A DNA stretch of 64,000 nt from Salsipaludibacter sp963735045 (GCA_963735045.1 CAVTIZ010000003.1:1302001-1366000), one strand, 5' to 3'; shown: positions 26,101-33,733, counted from the first letter of the stretch. Notes: generated by a model from the sequence alone, not told the origin. Numbers and translations: made by a program.

Positions 26101-27967
26101 CCCAGTACGCGGGCCACTTGACCTCCGACGACAGGTCGGCGTCGTAGCGGTACGGGGCCGAGGTCATCGGCGCACCGATCTGGCCCACCTCCGGGGTACC
26201 CGTGCTGGACTTGCCGAACCACTCGTCGGCGGGGACCACCGGGGGCAGTTCCGTGAGCCCGGTGTTGTTCGGCGACTCGTTGACCGGGTTGTCACAGTTG
26301 AACAGTGCACCGGAGGTCGACGTCGCGAAGTTGTAGTCGTTGTAGGGGACGTTGTTGCTGACGCAGTACGGCCAGCCGTAGTTGCCCGGCTCCTTGATGA
26401 TGTTCCACTCGACGCGACCGTCGGGACCGCGGTTGGCGTTGGCCGAGCCCGCGTCCGGGCCGTAGTCGGCCAGCACCACCGTGTCGGTCAGCGGGTCGAT
26501 GCCGAAGCGGAACGGGTTGCGGAAGCCCATCGCGTAGATCTCGGGGCGGATGAGGGACTGGTCCTTGTCGGCCGCCCACTCGGTGTCGATGAGGTTGCCG
26601 TCGGGGACGGTGTAGGACCCGTCGTCCTGCGGGGTGATCCGCAGCAGCTTGCCGCTCAGGCTGTTGGTGTTGGCCGAGGAGCGCTGGGCGTCCCAGGCCT
26701 CACGACCCGCACGCTCGTCGATCGGCGAGTAGCCACTGGAGGCGAACGGGTTGGTGTTGTCACCCGTGGCCATGTACAGGTTGCCCTCGCTGTCGAACTC
26801 CAGGTTGCCACCCGCGTGGCAGCACTCGGCCCGCTGCGTGGGGATGTTGAGCATGCGGACCTCGCTGTCGAGGTCCAGGGTGTTGCCGTCCATGGTGAAC
26901 CGCGAGATCCAGTCCCCGGTGTCCGCGCTGGGAGACCAGGCGAGGTAGATCCAGTTGTTGTCGGCGAAGTCGGGGTCCAGCGCCAGTCCGATGAGGCCGA
27001 ACTCCTGGACGGTCGTGACCGGCAGGTCGGCGGCGGTGCTGATGGCGCCGTTGGGCTGGATGAGCTTGAGCTCGCCGGTGCGCTGGATGTAGAACACGCG
27101 ACCGTCGGGCGCGACCTCGACCGCCATCGGGGCCGTGGTGTCGTTGTCCAGGGTCACCTTCTGGAAGTTCTCGGTCAGCGAGGCGCCACAGTCGGCCGAG
27201 GCCTCACCGGCGGCGGTCTCGATGCCGCCCCAGATCTCGGTCAGGAAGTCGGCGTCGGCGAAGGAGGCCTCGGTGTGGCCCAGGCCGGTGTACCAGGAAC
27301 GACCGCCGTCGTAGTTGTGGCACCAGCTGATCGGGTGGTCCAGGCCCATCGAGTTGCCGCCCGGGGTGTAGGTCGACTCGTCCAGCGACTGCAGGACGTG
27401 CACGTCCTGGCGCGGGTTGGTCTGGAAGGCGTACCACTCGTCGTTGCGCGTCCACCGGGTGGGCAGGTGGGAGGTCGACGGGTGGGCGTGGTCCTCGGTG
27501 ATGATCGTCGCCTGGGGCGTTCCCGGCGGGTGGCCCTGGAAGTAGGCGCCGACCAGGTCGCCGTACCAGGCCCAGTCGTACTCGGTGTCGGACGCGGCGT
27601 GGATGCCCGCGAAGCCGCCCCCGGTCTGGACGTAGTTCTCGAACGCCGCCTGCTGGCTGGCGTTGAGGACGTCACCCGTGGTCGACAGGAACACGACCGC
27701 CGCGTAGTTGTCGAGGTTGTCCTCGGTGAAGGCCGTGGCGTCCTCGGTGGCATCCACCGCGACGTTGTTGTCCGCCCCCAACTGCTGGATGGCGGCGATG
27801 CCCTCGTCGATGTTGCTGTGACGGAAGCCTGCGGTCTTGGAGAAGACCAGGATGGAGTAGTCCTCGGCCGCCTGTGCCGATGCGGGCACGGACATGGCGA
27901 CGAGGGAACTGACCATCATCACCAGCGTGGCGAGGAGGGCGAAGAAGCGGCGTGGTGCGGCGGTCAT
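20165..27967 (-). CDS. Giant secreted ThuA / PQQ-type sugar dehydrogenase multidomain protein
   Basis: 2600 residues with a signal peptide (about 1-33, ending ASAQA). Approximate order: ThuA-like domain (35-256, 'ILVFSKTAGFRHSNI', 'GGGFAGIHAASDTEYDW'); glucose/sorbosone dehydrogenase-type beta-propeller (262-700, 'PDGRVFYIQRTGEL', 'EFGLIGLALDPDFA', 'GFRNPFRFGID'); PKD domain (702-790); Ig-like/calcium-rich segment; CBM6-like domain (903-1042); second PKD (1044-1135); three DUF1349/concanavalin-like domains (1144-1342, 1349-1545, 1562-1759); a CHRD- or SOD-like module (1772-1905); an OmpL47-like segment; second ThuA domain (1977-2202); further Ig-like modules (2209-2484); and a FIMAH-like helical C terminus. 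No membrane anchor is visible. It likely binds and oxidises a polysaccharide or oligosaccharide outside the cell. ATG 27967 with GGAG 6 bases upstream. Confidence 0.85.
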   Translation of the reverse strand: MTAAPRRFFALLATLVMMVSSLVAMSVPASAQAAEDYSILVFSKTAGFRHSNIDEGIAAIQQLGADNNVAVDATEDATAFTEDNLDNYAAVVFLSTTGDVLNASQQAAFENYVQTGGGFAGIHAASDTEYDWAWYGDLVGAYFQGHPPGTPQATIITEDHAHPSTSHLPTRWTRNDEWYAFQTNPRQDVHVLQSLDESTYTPGGNSMGLDHPISWCHNYDGGRSWYTGLGHTEASFADADFLTEIWGGIETAAGEASADCGASLTENFQKVTLDNDTTAPMAVEVAPDGRVFYIQRTGELKLIQPNGAISTAADLPVTTVQEFGLIGLALDPDFADNNWIYLAWSPSADTGDWISRFTMDGNTLDLDSEVRMLNIPTQRAECCHAGGNLEFDSEGNLYMATGDNTNPFASSGYSPIDERAGREAWDAQRSSANTNSLSGKLLRITPQDDGSYTVPDGNLIDTEWAADKDQSLIRPEIYAMGFRNPFRFGIDPLTDTVVLADYGPDAGSANANRGPDGRVEWNIIKEPGNYGWPYCVSNNVPYNDYNFATSTSGALFNCDNPVNESPNNTGLTELPPVVPADEWFGKSSTGTPEVGQIGAPMTSAPYRYDADLSSEVKWPAYWDGKNIFADWNRTNNAWWSFQVDDDIDKVEKINSVFRGVSFVRTQDFFWGPDGALYVVEWGNGYGDNNPDSGVYKIEYVGGNRSPVARIDADPRAGALPLEVDFSAARSNDPDGGDVTVEWDFDGDGTVDSTNVEDTYTYVTGGEFNALLTVTDDEGDTASASVTITAGNSAPVIDVNAPLNGGFFSFGDTVAYDLDVTDAEDGTVDCDDVITQPALGHDQHAHPYDQYTGCSGQFPIPGDTGHVGADIFGVITFTYTDQGGEGGAGSLTTQEVVKLNLRHTEAEYFAETGRQADGAGTDDPGVEVEDSDDSSAGSHVGFVQDGDWWSMDPANLSGIDTVDVAVGSAGDGGILELRADAPDGPVIASATVEPTGGWQTYETVTLDIPAGTTTDSIYFVAQSSDNSSGYLFNADYMDFDGQGVSSNRAPTIDATATPTSGEAPLDVDFSATATDPEGDSPLTYDWTFGDGGVADGADVSHTYDSPGDYTAIVTVADPDGASSTAEIDIEVDFPPGPDCDGGGGFVDDFDGDSLDARWSVLRPDGNLRVEDSTLVLPLTATDIYSTNNTDTPNIVHTPLPDGDFEITTEVTAQLYDAYQQAGLILYEDDDNYVKFVMEGRTDAQANPASRVMQLVSEVDGSPTENNSAALGAAFPDTVYIRLTGTDDVIQPAYSTDGENWTDFGTTANRTNFENLQMGVFALSGNNQPADEEAAFESFAYVGDGASASNVVEDDFEGTSLDSAWTVIRPDGNLRVEDSNLVLPVSATDIYGTNNTDTPNIVVRPLPDGAGSVTTVVDVAAYEAYEQAGLLLYQDDDNYVKLVVEGRDTSAANPETRVVQFLWEVDGTPTEVNSAALGAAFPDEIYLQLMVDAEGSVTPFFSSDGSDWQPIDAVTGIAGWDDVQMGLMALSGTDNSADEEASFDWIRYEGADGNGGGGNAGPVDPNDEFDGSELDLCRWTDSVRVDESAYEVTDGELIIQTGDGDIYQTPNGEPTNFILQPQPAEDEWTVEAKLNTSALYEQYQQGGLILYLDDDNYVKFDHVVTNAAGSAPSGLVELLSEIDGSVTAVNGPALAPQDELWLRLSRSGDTISGSYSVDGETWTDMPDSATNAAVAEGGSVGPFTVGTNQTNGSVPIAFDYFHVVEEEVDGTPPTVTATLLGTFEGSFTPTTGTAIEGTGEMIVEEDSTTINVDVGGLEPNSQYSGHLHDLACGEDGPHYRDDPDGATEPPNELWLSATQDPTAGFTTDADGNATATGVADWAARATAQSVMVHVGSTGLPIGCVDLDTSSGTVTVDLSAMDDTEVDYVEYRIDGGEWSEYTTEVEVSAVGNHVVEYRATDVDGNTSDIESASFTIADDDTPRILVFSKTAGFRHGSIPAGKQAITELANANGAVVDITENANFFSESYLAQFDAVVFLSTTGDVLNGVQQDAFEAYIQDGGGFAGVHAASDTEYDWQWYGDLVGAYFEGHPPGTPEATLNIEDMDHPSTSMLPEDWTRVDEWYSFMENPREDVHVLMTIDESTYAVGGLAMGDHPMSWCHDYDGGRSWYTALGHTDASFTTDTLFREHLWGGIATAAGIEDADCTVDEVEELTLDVTLDPADPDGRDGWYVSPVTVTATTNDDATIEFSVDGGEWVADDDGVLVVDADGSHTLDVRAVRGDETSQVESFTMDIDTTNPELMVDGITDGQEFAQGGGDEVTWSATDATSGVRIVRVRLDGVIIDRDLPAGGPFVPGSLEPGSYELFVRAHDVAGNYTTQRLDFTVTPPPDTTKPTITVTGVRNGGTYGDSRVLDIVATATDSESDLDFLRVWLDDDRIHNGDSPFELELGLWDLDLGEHTMKVVARDSAGNRRATTITFTVGTSITDVFINLDRFTEAGLITTREANEVAKHVQRAERHLDRGRTAQARTELQKARDKARDIDDYDVQRLLARDLTELIRDLNGDGSAANTDKDAAANAKAIEKSNGKAPKFVETPDFLEEDE

Positions 27968-28322
27968 GAGGACTCCGTGGCGGTCGGTGTGGCACTGGCG
28001 GCGGACACAGTGACACGATGGTGCGACATGGTCGGTCGGGACGAGCGTGGTTCGGTCGGTCTCGGTCGGTCTCGGCACAGGAGTTCCCGCCGTGGGGGCG
28101 GGAACTAGTTGTCTCGTTGATACAAACTCCGGAACCGACATTTGTCAAGGGGTTCGACAAACTCGGCCGAAAATGGTCGCCAGCGGTCCGCTGGCAGGGT
28201 GGTGGCAGCCCCGCGAACGGGCTCGTCACGCCCCTGTGGGGCCTGACGCCGCCACGACGACCGCCGAGAACACATGACGAGGGGTCGAATGACGTCGTCG
28301 TTTGGCGGCATCGACGTGACTC
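27968..28322 (-). promoter_or_regulatory. Promoter and leader of the giant ThuA gene
   Basis: The minus strand carries a perfect TTGACA -35 (28148-28143). A TTGTAT hexamer follows at 17 bases (28125-28120), or TATCAA slightly further on. The -35 lies inside an inverted repeat, TTTGTC-9 bases-GACAAA (28141-28161), an operator candidate. The leader then contains a 9-bp hairpin, GTTCCCGCC/GGCGGGAAC (28083-28105), and tandem TCGGTCGGTC repeats (28048-28077). The 28162-28322 part toward the Gfo/Idh gene shows nothing definite. Confidence 0.55.
28141..28161. promoter_or_regulatory. Inverted repeat overlapping the -35 box, candidate ROK operator
   Basis: TTTGTC (28141-28146) and GACAAA (28156-28161) are perfect 6-base arms around 9 bases. 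The TTTGT...ACAAA form resembles operators of the ROK repressor XylR of Bacillus. A second imperfect dyad of the same type (AGTTGT...ACAAACT) covers 28107-28127. A ROK gene lies at 34-35 kb. Confidence 0.45.
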
Positions 28323-29495
28323 TCACGCGTCGACGCTCGCCCACGTGCCGTCTTGTCCAGCGCTGCGCTCGACGGCGTCGAGCACACGCTGCACGGACAG
28401 GGCGTCGGCGAAGGACGGGGTGGGGTCCTGCTCGTCACCGATGGCGCGGACGAAGTCGGCGATCTCGTGGACGAAGGTGTGGTCGTAGCCCAGCACGTGG
28501 CCGGGTGGCCACCACGCCCCCGAGTAGGGGTCGGCGCCCTCGGTCGCCAGCACGCGGGTGAACCCGCCGGTGGCGGCATCGGCGGTGGCGTCGTGGATCC
28601 ACAGTTCGTTCATGTCCTCGAAGGAGAACCGCAGGGCGCCCCGTGAGCCGTACAGGTCGATGCCCATGTCGTTCTTGGCACCGGCGGCGAACCGGCTGGC
28701 CTCGAAGCTGGCCAGGGCCCCCGACTCCATCCGGCCGATGAACAGGGCCGCGTCGTCGACGGTCACCTCGCCATAGTCGTCACCGCCGCTGCCCGACAGG
28801 CCGTCGTCGGAACTGCTGGGCAGCGGACGCTGCGTGACGAAGGTGTGGGTCAGCGCGGAGACGCCCGCGACCCGGTCGCCGGTCAGGAACTGGGCCGCGT
28901 CGATGATGTGGGCCCCGATGTCACCGAGGGCACCCGACCCGGCGTGTTCCTTCTGCAGGCGCCAGGCCAGGGGGAACTCCGGGTCCAGCAGCCAGTCCTG
29001 GAGGTAGCGGGCCCGCACGTGGTGCAGGTCGCCGAGGGCGCCGTCGGCGACCAGTTGGCGCGCCAGGGCCAACGCCGGCACGCGGCGGTAGTTGAACCCG
29101 ACCATCGATCGCACGCCGTCGGCGTTGGCCGCCCGGGCGGCCGCGACCATCTGCTCGGCCTCGGCGACCGAGTTGGCCAGCGGCTTCTCGCACAGCACGT
29201 GCTTGCCGGCCTCCAGTGCGGCGATGGCGATCTCGGCGTGGCTGTCCCCCGGCGTGCAGATGTCGATGACGTCGACGTCGTCACGGTCGAGCAGCGATCG
29301 CCAGTCCGTCGTGGACTCCTCCCAGCCCAGCCGATCGGCGGCGGATGCCGTGCGGTCGGCATCACGGCCCGCGACCACGACCCGCCGTGGTCGCAGGGGG
29401 AGGTCGAAGGCGGCAGCGGCGTTGCGCCAGGCGTGGGAGTGGGTGCGGCCCATGAAGGCGTGGCCCACCATGCCGATGCCGAGCGTGGCGGTCAT
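28323..29495 (-). CDS. Gfo/Idh/MocA-family NAD(P)-dependent oxidoreductase
   Basis: 390 residues, standard length. The N-terminal Rossmann fold has 'GIGMVGHAFMGRTHSHAW' and 'DVIDICTPGDSHAEIAIAAL' with CEKPL, whose Lys is the conserved catalytic residue. The C-terminal alpha/beta domain has 'GSGALGDIGAHIIDAAQFLTG' in parts, with the conserved Gly-Asp-x-Gly-x-His-x-x-Asp catalytic signature. The family oxidises or reduces sugar hydroxyls, including 3-keto-sugar formation and inositol oxidation. ATG 29495 with AGGAG 7 bases upstream. It sits between the giant ThuA gene and the rbs-like importer, each apparently with its own promoter or terminator. A cytosolic role after import is inferred. Confidence 0.87.
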   Translation of the reverse strand: MTATLGIGMVGHAFMGRTHSHAWRNAAAAFDLPLRPRRVVVAGRDADRTASAADRLGWEESTTDWRSLLDRDDVDVIDICTPGDSHAEIAIAALEAGKHVLCEKPLANSVAEAEQMVAAARAANADGVRSMVGFNYRRVPALALARQLVADGALGDLHHVRARYLQDWLLDPEFPLAWRLQKEHAGSGALGDIGAHIIDAAQFLTGDRVAGVSALTHTFVTQRPLPSSSDDGLSGSGGDDYGEVTVDDAALFIGRMESGALASFEASRFAAGAKNDMGIDLYGSRGALRFSFEDMNELWIHDATADAATGGFTRVLATEGADPYSGAWWPPGHVLGYDHTFVHEIADFVRAIGDEQDPTPSFADALSVQRVLDAVERSAGQDGTWASVDA

Positions 29496-29655
29496 TGATG
29501 ACTCCTGCAGATCGATTCGTGGGGGCGGTCAGGATGTGTCGGACGATGCGGGTGGAACGTGGCCCGGCGCGGCCCACGGCCAGCACGGATGCGGCCCGGG
29601 TGCTGGTCGGGGGTGGGGGCTGTCGACGTGCTGGCTGGCGCCGGGACACGTCGAC

Positions 29656-29699
29656 GGTGACGACCGGGGTCCGCACCTGGCGGGACCCCGGTCGTCACC
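29656..29699 (-). terminator. Terminator of the rbs-like importer operon
   Basis: A perfect 17-bp stem, GGTGACGACCGGGGTCC (29656-29672) with GGACCCCGGTCGTCACC (29683-29699), and a 10-base loop, only 6 bases beyond the binding-protein stop. It is the strongest terminator hairpin in the window. The remaining gap to the Gfo/Idh gene (29496-29655) shows no other feature. Confidence 0.8.
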
Positions 29700-29705
29700 G
29701 GTTGA

Positions 29706-30803
29706 TCAGGACTCGAAGCCCAGGGGCAGGTACTCGTCGACGTTGTCGGCGGTCACGACCGCCGAGTAGGTGGTGAGCGAGGCCGGGACCTCGAGCTCCA
29801 CCAGGGAGTCCATGCCCTTGCCCTGCGCGATCAGGCGGGCCATGTTGATGCCCGTGCCCGCCATGGTCGGCGAGTACAGCACGGTGGCCTCCAGCACGGA
29901 GTTGCCTTCCTGGATCGCACGCATGGCGTTGGCCGACCCAGCACCCCCGACCATGAAGAACTCGTCGCGACCGGCCTCCTCGATGGCGGCCAGGACGCCG
30001 ATGCCCTGGTCGTCGTCGTGGTTCCAGACCGCGTCGATCTCCGGCTCGGCCTGGAGCAGGTTCGCGGTGACCTGCTGGCCGGACTCGACGGTGAACTCGG
30101 CCGCCTGGCGGGCGGTCACGGAGAACCCGTAGGTGTCGAGTGCGTCGGCGAAGCCCTGGGACCGCGCCTGGGTCAGGGGCAGGTTGTCGATGCCTGCGAT
30201 CTCGGCGATGACCGGGTCCTCGACCCCCTCGTCGGTGAGGCGCTGGCCGATGTAGTTGCCGGCGCTGACACCCATGCCGTAGTTGTCACCACCGACGTAG
30301 GTGCGGTAGGCCTGTGGCGAGTCGAAGATGCGGTCGATGTTGACCACCGGGATCCCCGCTTCCATGGCGGACTGCGCGACCTCGGTCAGCGCGGCACCGT
30401 CGAAGGGCAGGATCGCCAGCGCGTCGACGCCCTGGTTGATCAGGGTCTCGACCTGGCTGATCTGCTGGTTGACGTCGTTGGTGCCTTCGGTGGCCGTGAA
30501 GGTCACGTCGTCGAATTCCTCGGCGGCCTTGGCGGCGTTGTCGGTGACGGCGGCGATCCAGCCGTGGTCGGCGGCCGGCGCCGAGAAGCCGATGGTGACG
30601 TCGGGACCGGACTCCTGGGCGGCGGCCTCGGTCGAGGTGTCGCTGCCGGCACTGTCACTGGTCGCGGCGGCCGCCGCGCTGGTGGTCGGGGTCTCGGGCT
30701 CGGCCTCGTTGCTGGTGCAGGCCGCCAGGACGCTCATCGCGCCGAAGGCTCCCGCGCCCCGCAGGAGGTTGCGTCGGGACAGGTTCTGTGGTGCGTCAGT
30801 CAT
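29706..30803 (-). CDS. Sugar-binding lipoprotein of ABC transporter (RbsB-like, Tat signal)
   Basis: 365 residues. The N terminus has a twin-arginine motif (SRRNLLRG, Arg10-Arg11) followed by a hydrophobic core and the lipobox LAAC (Cys29), so export by Tat and lipidation are likely. After an acidic Ala/Ser/Thr linker, the periplasmic-binding fold shows 'VTIGFSAPAADHGWIAAVTD', 'LINQGVDALAILPFDGAAL', 'GIPVVNIDRIF' and 'AVWNHDDDQGIGVLAAI', a Peripla_BP_4 pattern for ribose-type sugars. ATG 30803 with AGGAG 8 bases upstream. It is the distal gene of an ATPase-permease-binding protein set, and a hairpin just upstream may stabilise its message for higher expression. Confidence 0.87.
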   Translation of the reverse strand: MTDAPQNLSRRNLLRGAGAFGAMSVLAACTSNEAEPETPTTSAAAAATSDSAGSDTSTEAAAQESGPDVTIGFSAPAADHGWIAAVTDNAAKAAEEFDDVTFTATEGTNDVNQQISQVETLINQGVDALAILPFDGAALTEVAQSAMEAGIPVVNIDRIFDSPQAYRTYVGGDNYGMGVSAGNYIGQRLTDEGVEDPVIAEIAGIDNLPLTQARSQGFADALDTYGFSVTARQAAEFTVESGQQVTANLLQAEPEIDAVWNHDDDQGIGVLAAIEEAGRDEFFMVGGAGSANAMRAIQEGNSVLEATVLYSPTMAGTGINMARLIAQGKGMDSLVELEVPASLTTYSAVVTADNVDEYLPLGFES

Positions 30804-30820
30804 TCAGGTGCTCCTGGTTG

Positions 30821-30835
30821 CCCGGCACTGCCGGG
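30821..30835 (-). promoter_or_regulatory. Hairpin upstream of the RbsB-like gene
   Basis: CCCGGC (30821-30826) pairs with GCCGGG (30830-30835) around a 3-base loop, directly before the AGGAG ribosome site of the binding-protein gene. In the 177-base gap after the permease it could block 3' decay or partially terminate, giving unequal subunit levels. Confidence 0.4.
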
Positions 30836-30980
30836 TGGTGTGGTGTGGGTGGATCGGTGGCCGGGCGTCGAACCCCACGAGTTCTGCGACCGGTGTCGGG
30901 ATGGTGCGAGCGGACCGGTGGGGGCGACGTGCGGGTGGTCCGCCGGGGACGAGCTGGTTGGTTGCGGGTGGTCGGGTTGA

Positions 30981-31997
30981 TCAGGTGTGGCCCCCGTCGG
31001 ACCCACGCTGGGCGCGGGCCTGCAGCAACACGGCGAGGACGATGATGACGCCCTTGGCGATGTTCTGGATGTCGGTGGTCAGGTTGTTGAGCACGAAGAT
31101 GTTGGTCATGACGGTGAACACGAGCACACCGAGGATGGTCCCCACCATGGTCCCGCGACCGCCGGCCAGGCTGGTGCCACCGATGACGACGGCGCCGATG
31201 GCGTCCAGCTCGTAGAGCTCGCCGTGGGTGGAGGACCCGGTGGTGGTGCGGGCCACGATCATGATCGCGGCGATCCCGCAGGCCAGGCCCGACAGCGTGA
31301 ACAGCCACATGGTGTGGCGCTTGACGTTGATGCCGGCGAGTCGGGCGGCCTCGTCGTTGCCACCCACCGCGAAGGTGCGACGACCGAAGGTGGTCCGGTT
31401 GAGGACCATCCACCCGATCGCGGCCACCACGATCAGCATCACGACCAGGTTCGGCACCCCGAACACGTCACCGTTGTTGAGGCTGCGGAAGGCGTTGACC
31501 TCCACGATCTGGGTCTGCCCACCGGAGATGTACTGGGCGAGTCCCCGAGCCGACACCAGCATGGCCAGCGTGGCGATGAAGGACACGATCTTGCCGTAGG
31601 CGATCAGCACGCCGTTGACCAGTCCCGTGGCGGTCCCGACCAGCAGGAAGGCGGCCAGCATGCCCCACAGCCCCATGTCCTGGGAGGCCACCGTGGTGCC
31701 CCAGACCGAGGCGAGCGCGACGATCGCCCCGACGGACAGGTCGATCCCCCCACCGATGATCACGAACGTCATGCCCACCGAGACGACCCCGATGACGGCC
31801 GCGGACTTCAGGATCGTCAGGAAGTTGTTGGCGTCGAGGAAGTTCTCCGGGGCGGTCACCCACCCGGCGACGAAGGCCAGCACGAGCACCGCGACCAGGC
31901 CGAGGTTCTGCATTCCACTGATGCGGTCGGTGAGGGACGCACTGCCGCCCTTGGAGACGCGCGGCTCGTCGGCCGTGGTGGTGGAGGGGTCGGTCAT
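30981..31997 (-). CDS. Sugar ABC transporter permease (RbsC-like)
   Basis: 338 residues with about eight to ten membrane helices. Family marks are 'GMTFVIIGGGIDLSVGAIVA' near residue 78, 'TFGRRTFAVGGNDEAARLAG' (ATPase contact loop) and 'GAVVIGGTSLAGGRGTMVGT'. Length and motifs fit RbsC. The ATG overlaps the ATPase stop by ATGA (31994-31997), implying translational coupling. The binding protein follows 177 bases downstream with a hairpin between them. It should import ribose or a related monosaccharide with the adjacent RbsA-like ATPase. Confidence 0.9.
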   Translation of the reverse strand: MTDPSTTTADEPRVSKGGSASLTDRISGMQNLGLVAVLVLAFVAGWVTAPENFLDANNFLTILKSAAVIGVVSVGMTFVIIGGGIDLSVGAIVALASVWGTTVASQDMGLWGMLAAFLLVGTATGLVNGVLIAYGKIVSFIATLAMLVSARGLAQYISGGQTQIVEVNAFRSLNNGDVFGVPNLVVMLIVVAAIGWMVLNRTTFGRRTFAVGGNDEAARLAGINVKRHTMWLFTLSGLACGIAAIMIVARTTTGSSTHGELYELDAIGAVVIGGTSLAGGRGTMVGTILGVLVFTVMTNIFVLNNLTTDIQNIAKGVIIVLAVLLQARAQRGSDGGHT

Positions 31998-33733
31998 CGC
32001 TGGTTGCTCCCGGGATCGACGCGATCGGCGTCGGAGTCGGACGGTTCGGTGTGGTCGGTGGTGTGCCCGGACGGCTCGTCCGGACGATCCTGCGTGCCGG
32101 TGTCGGTGCCGGCGTCGCCTTCTGGGCCGTCCGGCCGGCCCGGCGACGGGGCGTCGGGGTCACTGTCGGGGTCGTCGTAGACGTGGCTGGTGTTCTCCAT
32201 GATCATGTCGAGGACGTCGTCCTCCTCCAGCACCCCGCCCTCGGCCTCGTGGATGATGCGCCCGTCGGCCACCACCAGGACCCGGTCGGCCAGGCCCAGC
32301 ACCTCCGGGACCTCGCTGGACACCACGACCACGGCCACGCCCTCGTCGGCCAGCTCCCGGATCAGCGAGTACAGCTCGGCCCGTGCCCCGACGTCGACGC
32401 CGCGCGTGGGCTCGTCGAGCAGCAGCACCCGACAGCCCTTCATCAGCCACCGGCCGACCACCACCTTCTGCTGGTTGCCGCCCGACAGCGTGCTGACCCG
32501 ACGGGTCGGGTCGGGGGGTCGCAGTTCGAGCTGTTCGGTGATGCGACGTGCGTCGTCGACCTCGGCGTTGGCGCCGATCCAGCCCCCGTGGCTGTAGTTG
32601 CCCAGGTCCGACAGGGACATGTTGCGGGCGATCGTCTGCTCCATGAGCAGGGCCTGGGACTTGCGCTCCTCGGGGGCCAGCCCGAGTCCCATCTTCACGG
32701 TCTTGGACACGGAGCGTCGGCTGACCTCCTCGCCGAAGTACGACGTGGTCCCCCCGGACGCCGCCCGGGCGCCGTAGACCGTCTCGAGGATCTCGGAGCG
32801 TCCCGAACCCACCAGCCCGGCCAGTCCGAGGATCTCGCCCTCCCGGACGGCGAACGACACGTCCTGGAACTCACCCTTGCGGGACAGGCCGTCCACCTCC
32901 AGCACGACCTCGCCGAGGTGGCTGTCGTCGGTGCGTCGGGGTGGGAACATGTACTCGACGTTGCGCCCGGTCATGAGCGAGACGATCTCGGACGTTGGGG
33001 TGTTCTTGGCGTCCAGGCCCGTGGCGACGGTGGCGCCGTCCTTGAGCACGGTGACCCGGTCGCCGATCTCGCGGATCTCCTCCAGCCGGTGGCTGATGTA
33101 GATGATGGCGACGCCGTCGTTGGTCAACTCGCGGATGGTGCGGAACAGGTTCTTGACCTCGTCACCGTCGAGCACGGCCGACGGCTCGTCCATCACGATC
33201 AGTCGGGCGTCGTGGGACAGGGCGCGTGCCATCGACACGATCTGCTTGCCCGCCGCGGACAGGGCGCCCACGGTGCGGCGTGCACGGATCTCGGGGTGGC
33301 CCAGCCGCTTGAGGATCGCGCGGGCCTCGCGGTTGGACGCGCCGGAGTCGATCCATCCCAGGCTCGACTTCTCGTGGCCCAGGAAGATGTTGTCGGCCAC
33401 GCTGAGGCCGTCGATCAGGTCCAGCTCCTGGTACATCGTGGCCAGCCCGGCCTGCAGTGCCGACATGGGGGTCGCGAAGTCGCGCTCCTCCCCCAGCCAG
33501 GTGATCGTGCCCTCCTCGGGGGTGTGGGCGGCCGACAACACCTTGATCAGGGTGGACTTGCCAGCCCCGTTCTGGCCCAGCAGGCAGTGCACCTCGCCCT
33601 CGCGGACGTCGAGGTCGACGCCGTCCAGGGCCCGGACGCCCGGAAAGATCTTGACGATCCCCTCCATGAGCAGGATCGGGTCGTCCACGTCGTCGGCGTG
33701 ACGTTCGGGCGTGGCCACGGTGTCGGCCGTCAC
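31994..33733 (-). CDS. Sugar ABC transporter ATPase with two nucleotide-binding domains (RbsA-like)
   Basis: 579 residues, duplicated ABC domains as in RbsA/MglA. The N-terminal half has Walker A GQNGAGKS, 'TMYQELDLIDGLSVADN', a relaxed signature 'LSAAGKQ' and Walker B 'RLIVMDEPSAVLD'. The C-terminal half has the degenerate P-loop 'GLVGSGRSE', a strong signature LSGGNQQK and 'RVLLLDEPTRGVDVG', as usual for the second domain of this family. A 45-residue Asp/Pro/Gly/Ser-rich acidic tail follows. GTG 33733 with GGGGAGG about 6 bases upstream. First gene of the operon, downstream of a TTGACA promoter. Confidence 0.9.
   Translation of the reverse strand: MTADTVATPERHADDVDDPILLMEGIVKIFPGVRALDGVDLDVREGEVHCLLGQNGAGKSTLIKVLSAAHTPEEGTITWLGEERDFATPMSALQAGLATMYQELDLIDGLSVADNIFLGHEKSSLGWIDSGASNREARAILKRLGHPEIRARRTVGALSAAGKQIVSMARALSHDARLIVMDEPSAVLDGDEVKNLFRTIRELTNDGVAIIYISHRLEEIREIGDRVTVLKDGATVATGLDAKNTPTSEIVSLMTGRNVEYMFPPRRTDDSHLGEVVLEVDGLSRKGEFQDVSFAVREGEILGLAGLVGSGRSEILETVYGARAASGGTTSYFGEEVSRRSVSKTVKMGLGLAPEERKSQALLMEQTIARNMSLSDLGNYSHGGWIGANAEVDDARRITEQLELRPPDPTRRVSTLSGGNQQKVVVGRWLMKGCRVLLLDEPTRGVDVGARAELYSLIRELADEGVAVVVVSSEVPEVLGLADRVLVVADGRIIHEAEGGVLEEDDVLDMIMENTSHVYDDPDSDPDAPSPGRPDGPEGDAGTDTGTQDRPDEPSGHTTDHTEPSDSDADRVDPGSNQR

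Noticed and set aside
20099..28108. An uninterrupted plus-strand open frame of 2669 codons antisense to the giant ThuA gene
   Set aside because: It is Val/Gly/Arg/His-rich with no recognisable domain, signal or ribosome site. In 70% GC DNA the frame complementary to GC-biased codons rarely contains stops, so long antisense frames are expected opposite long genes.
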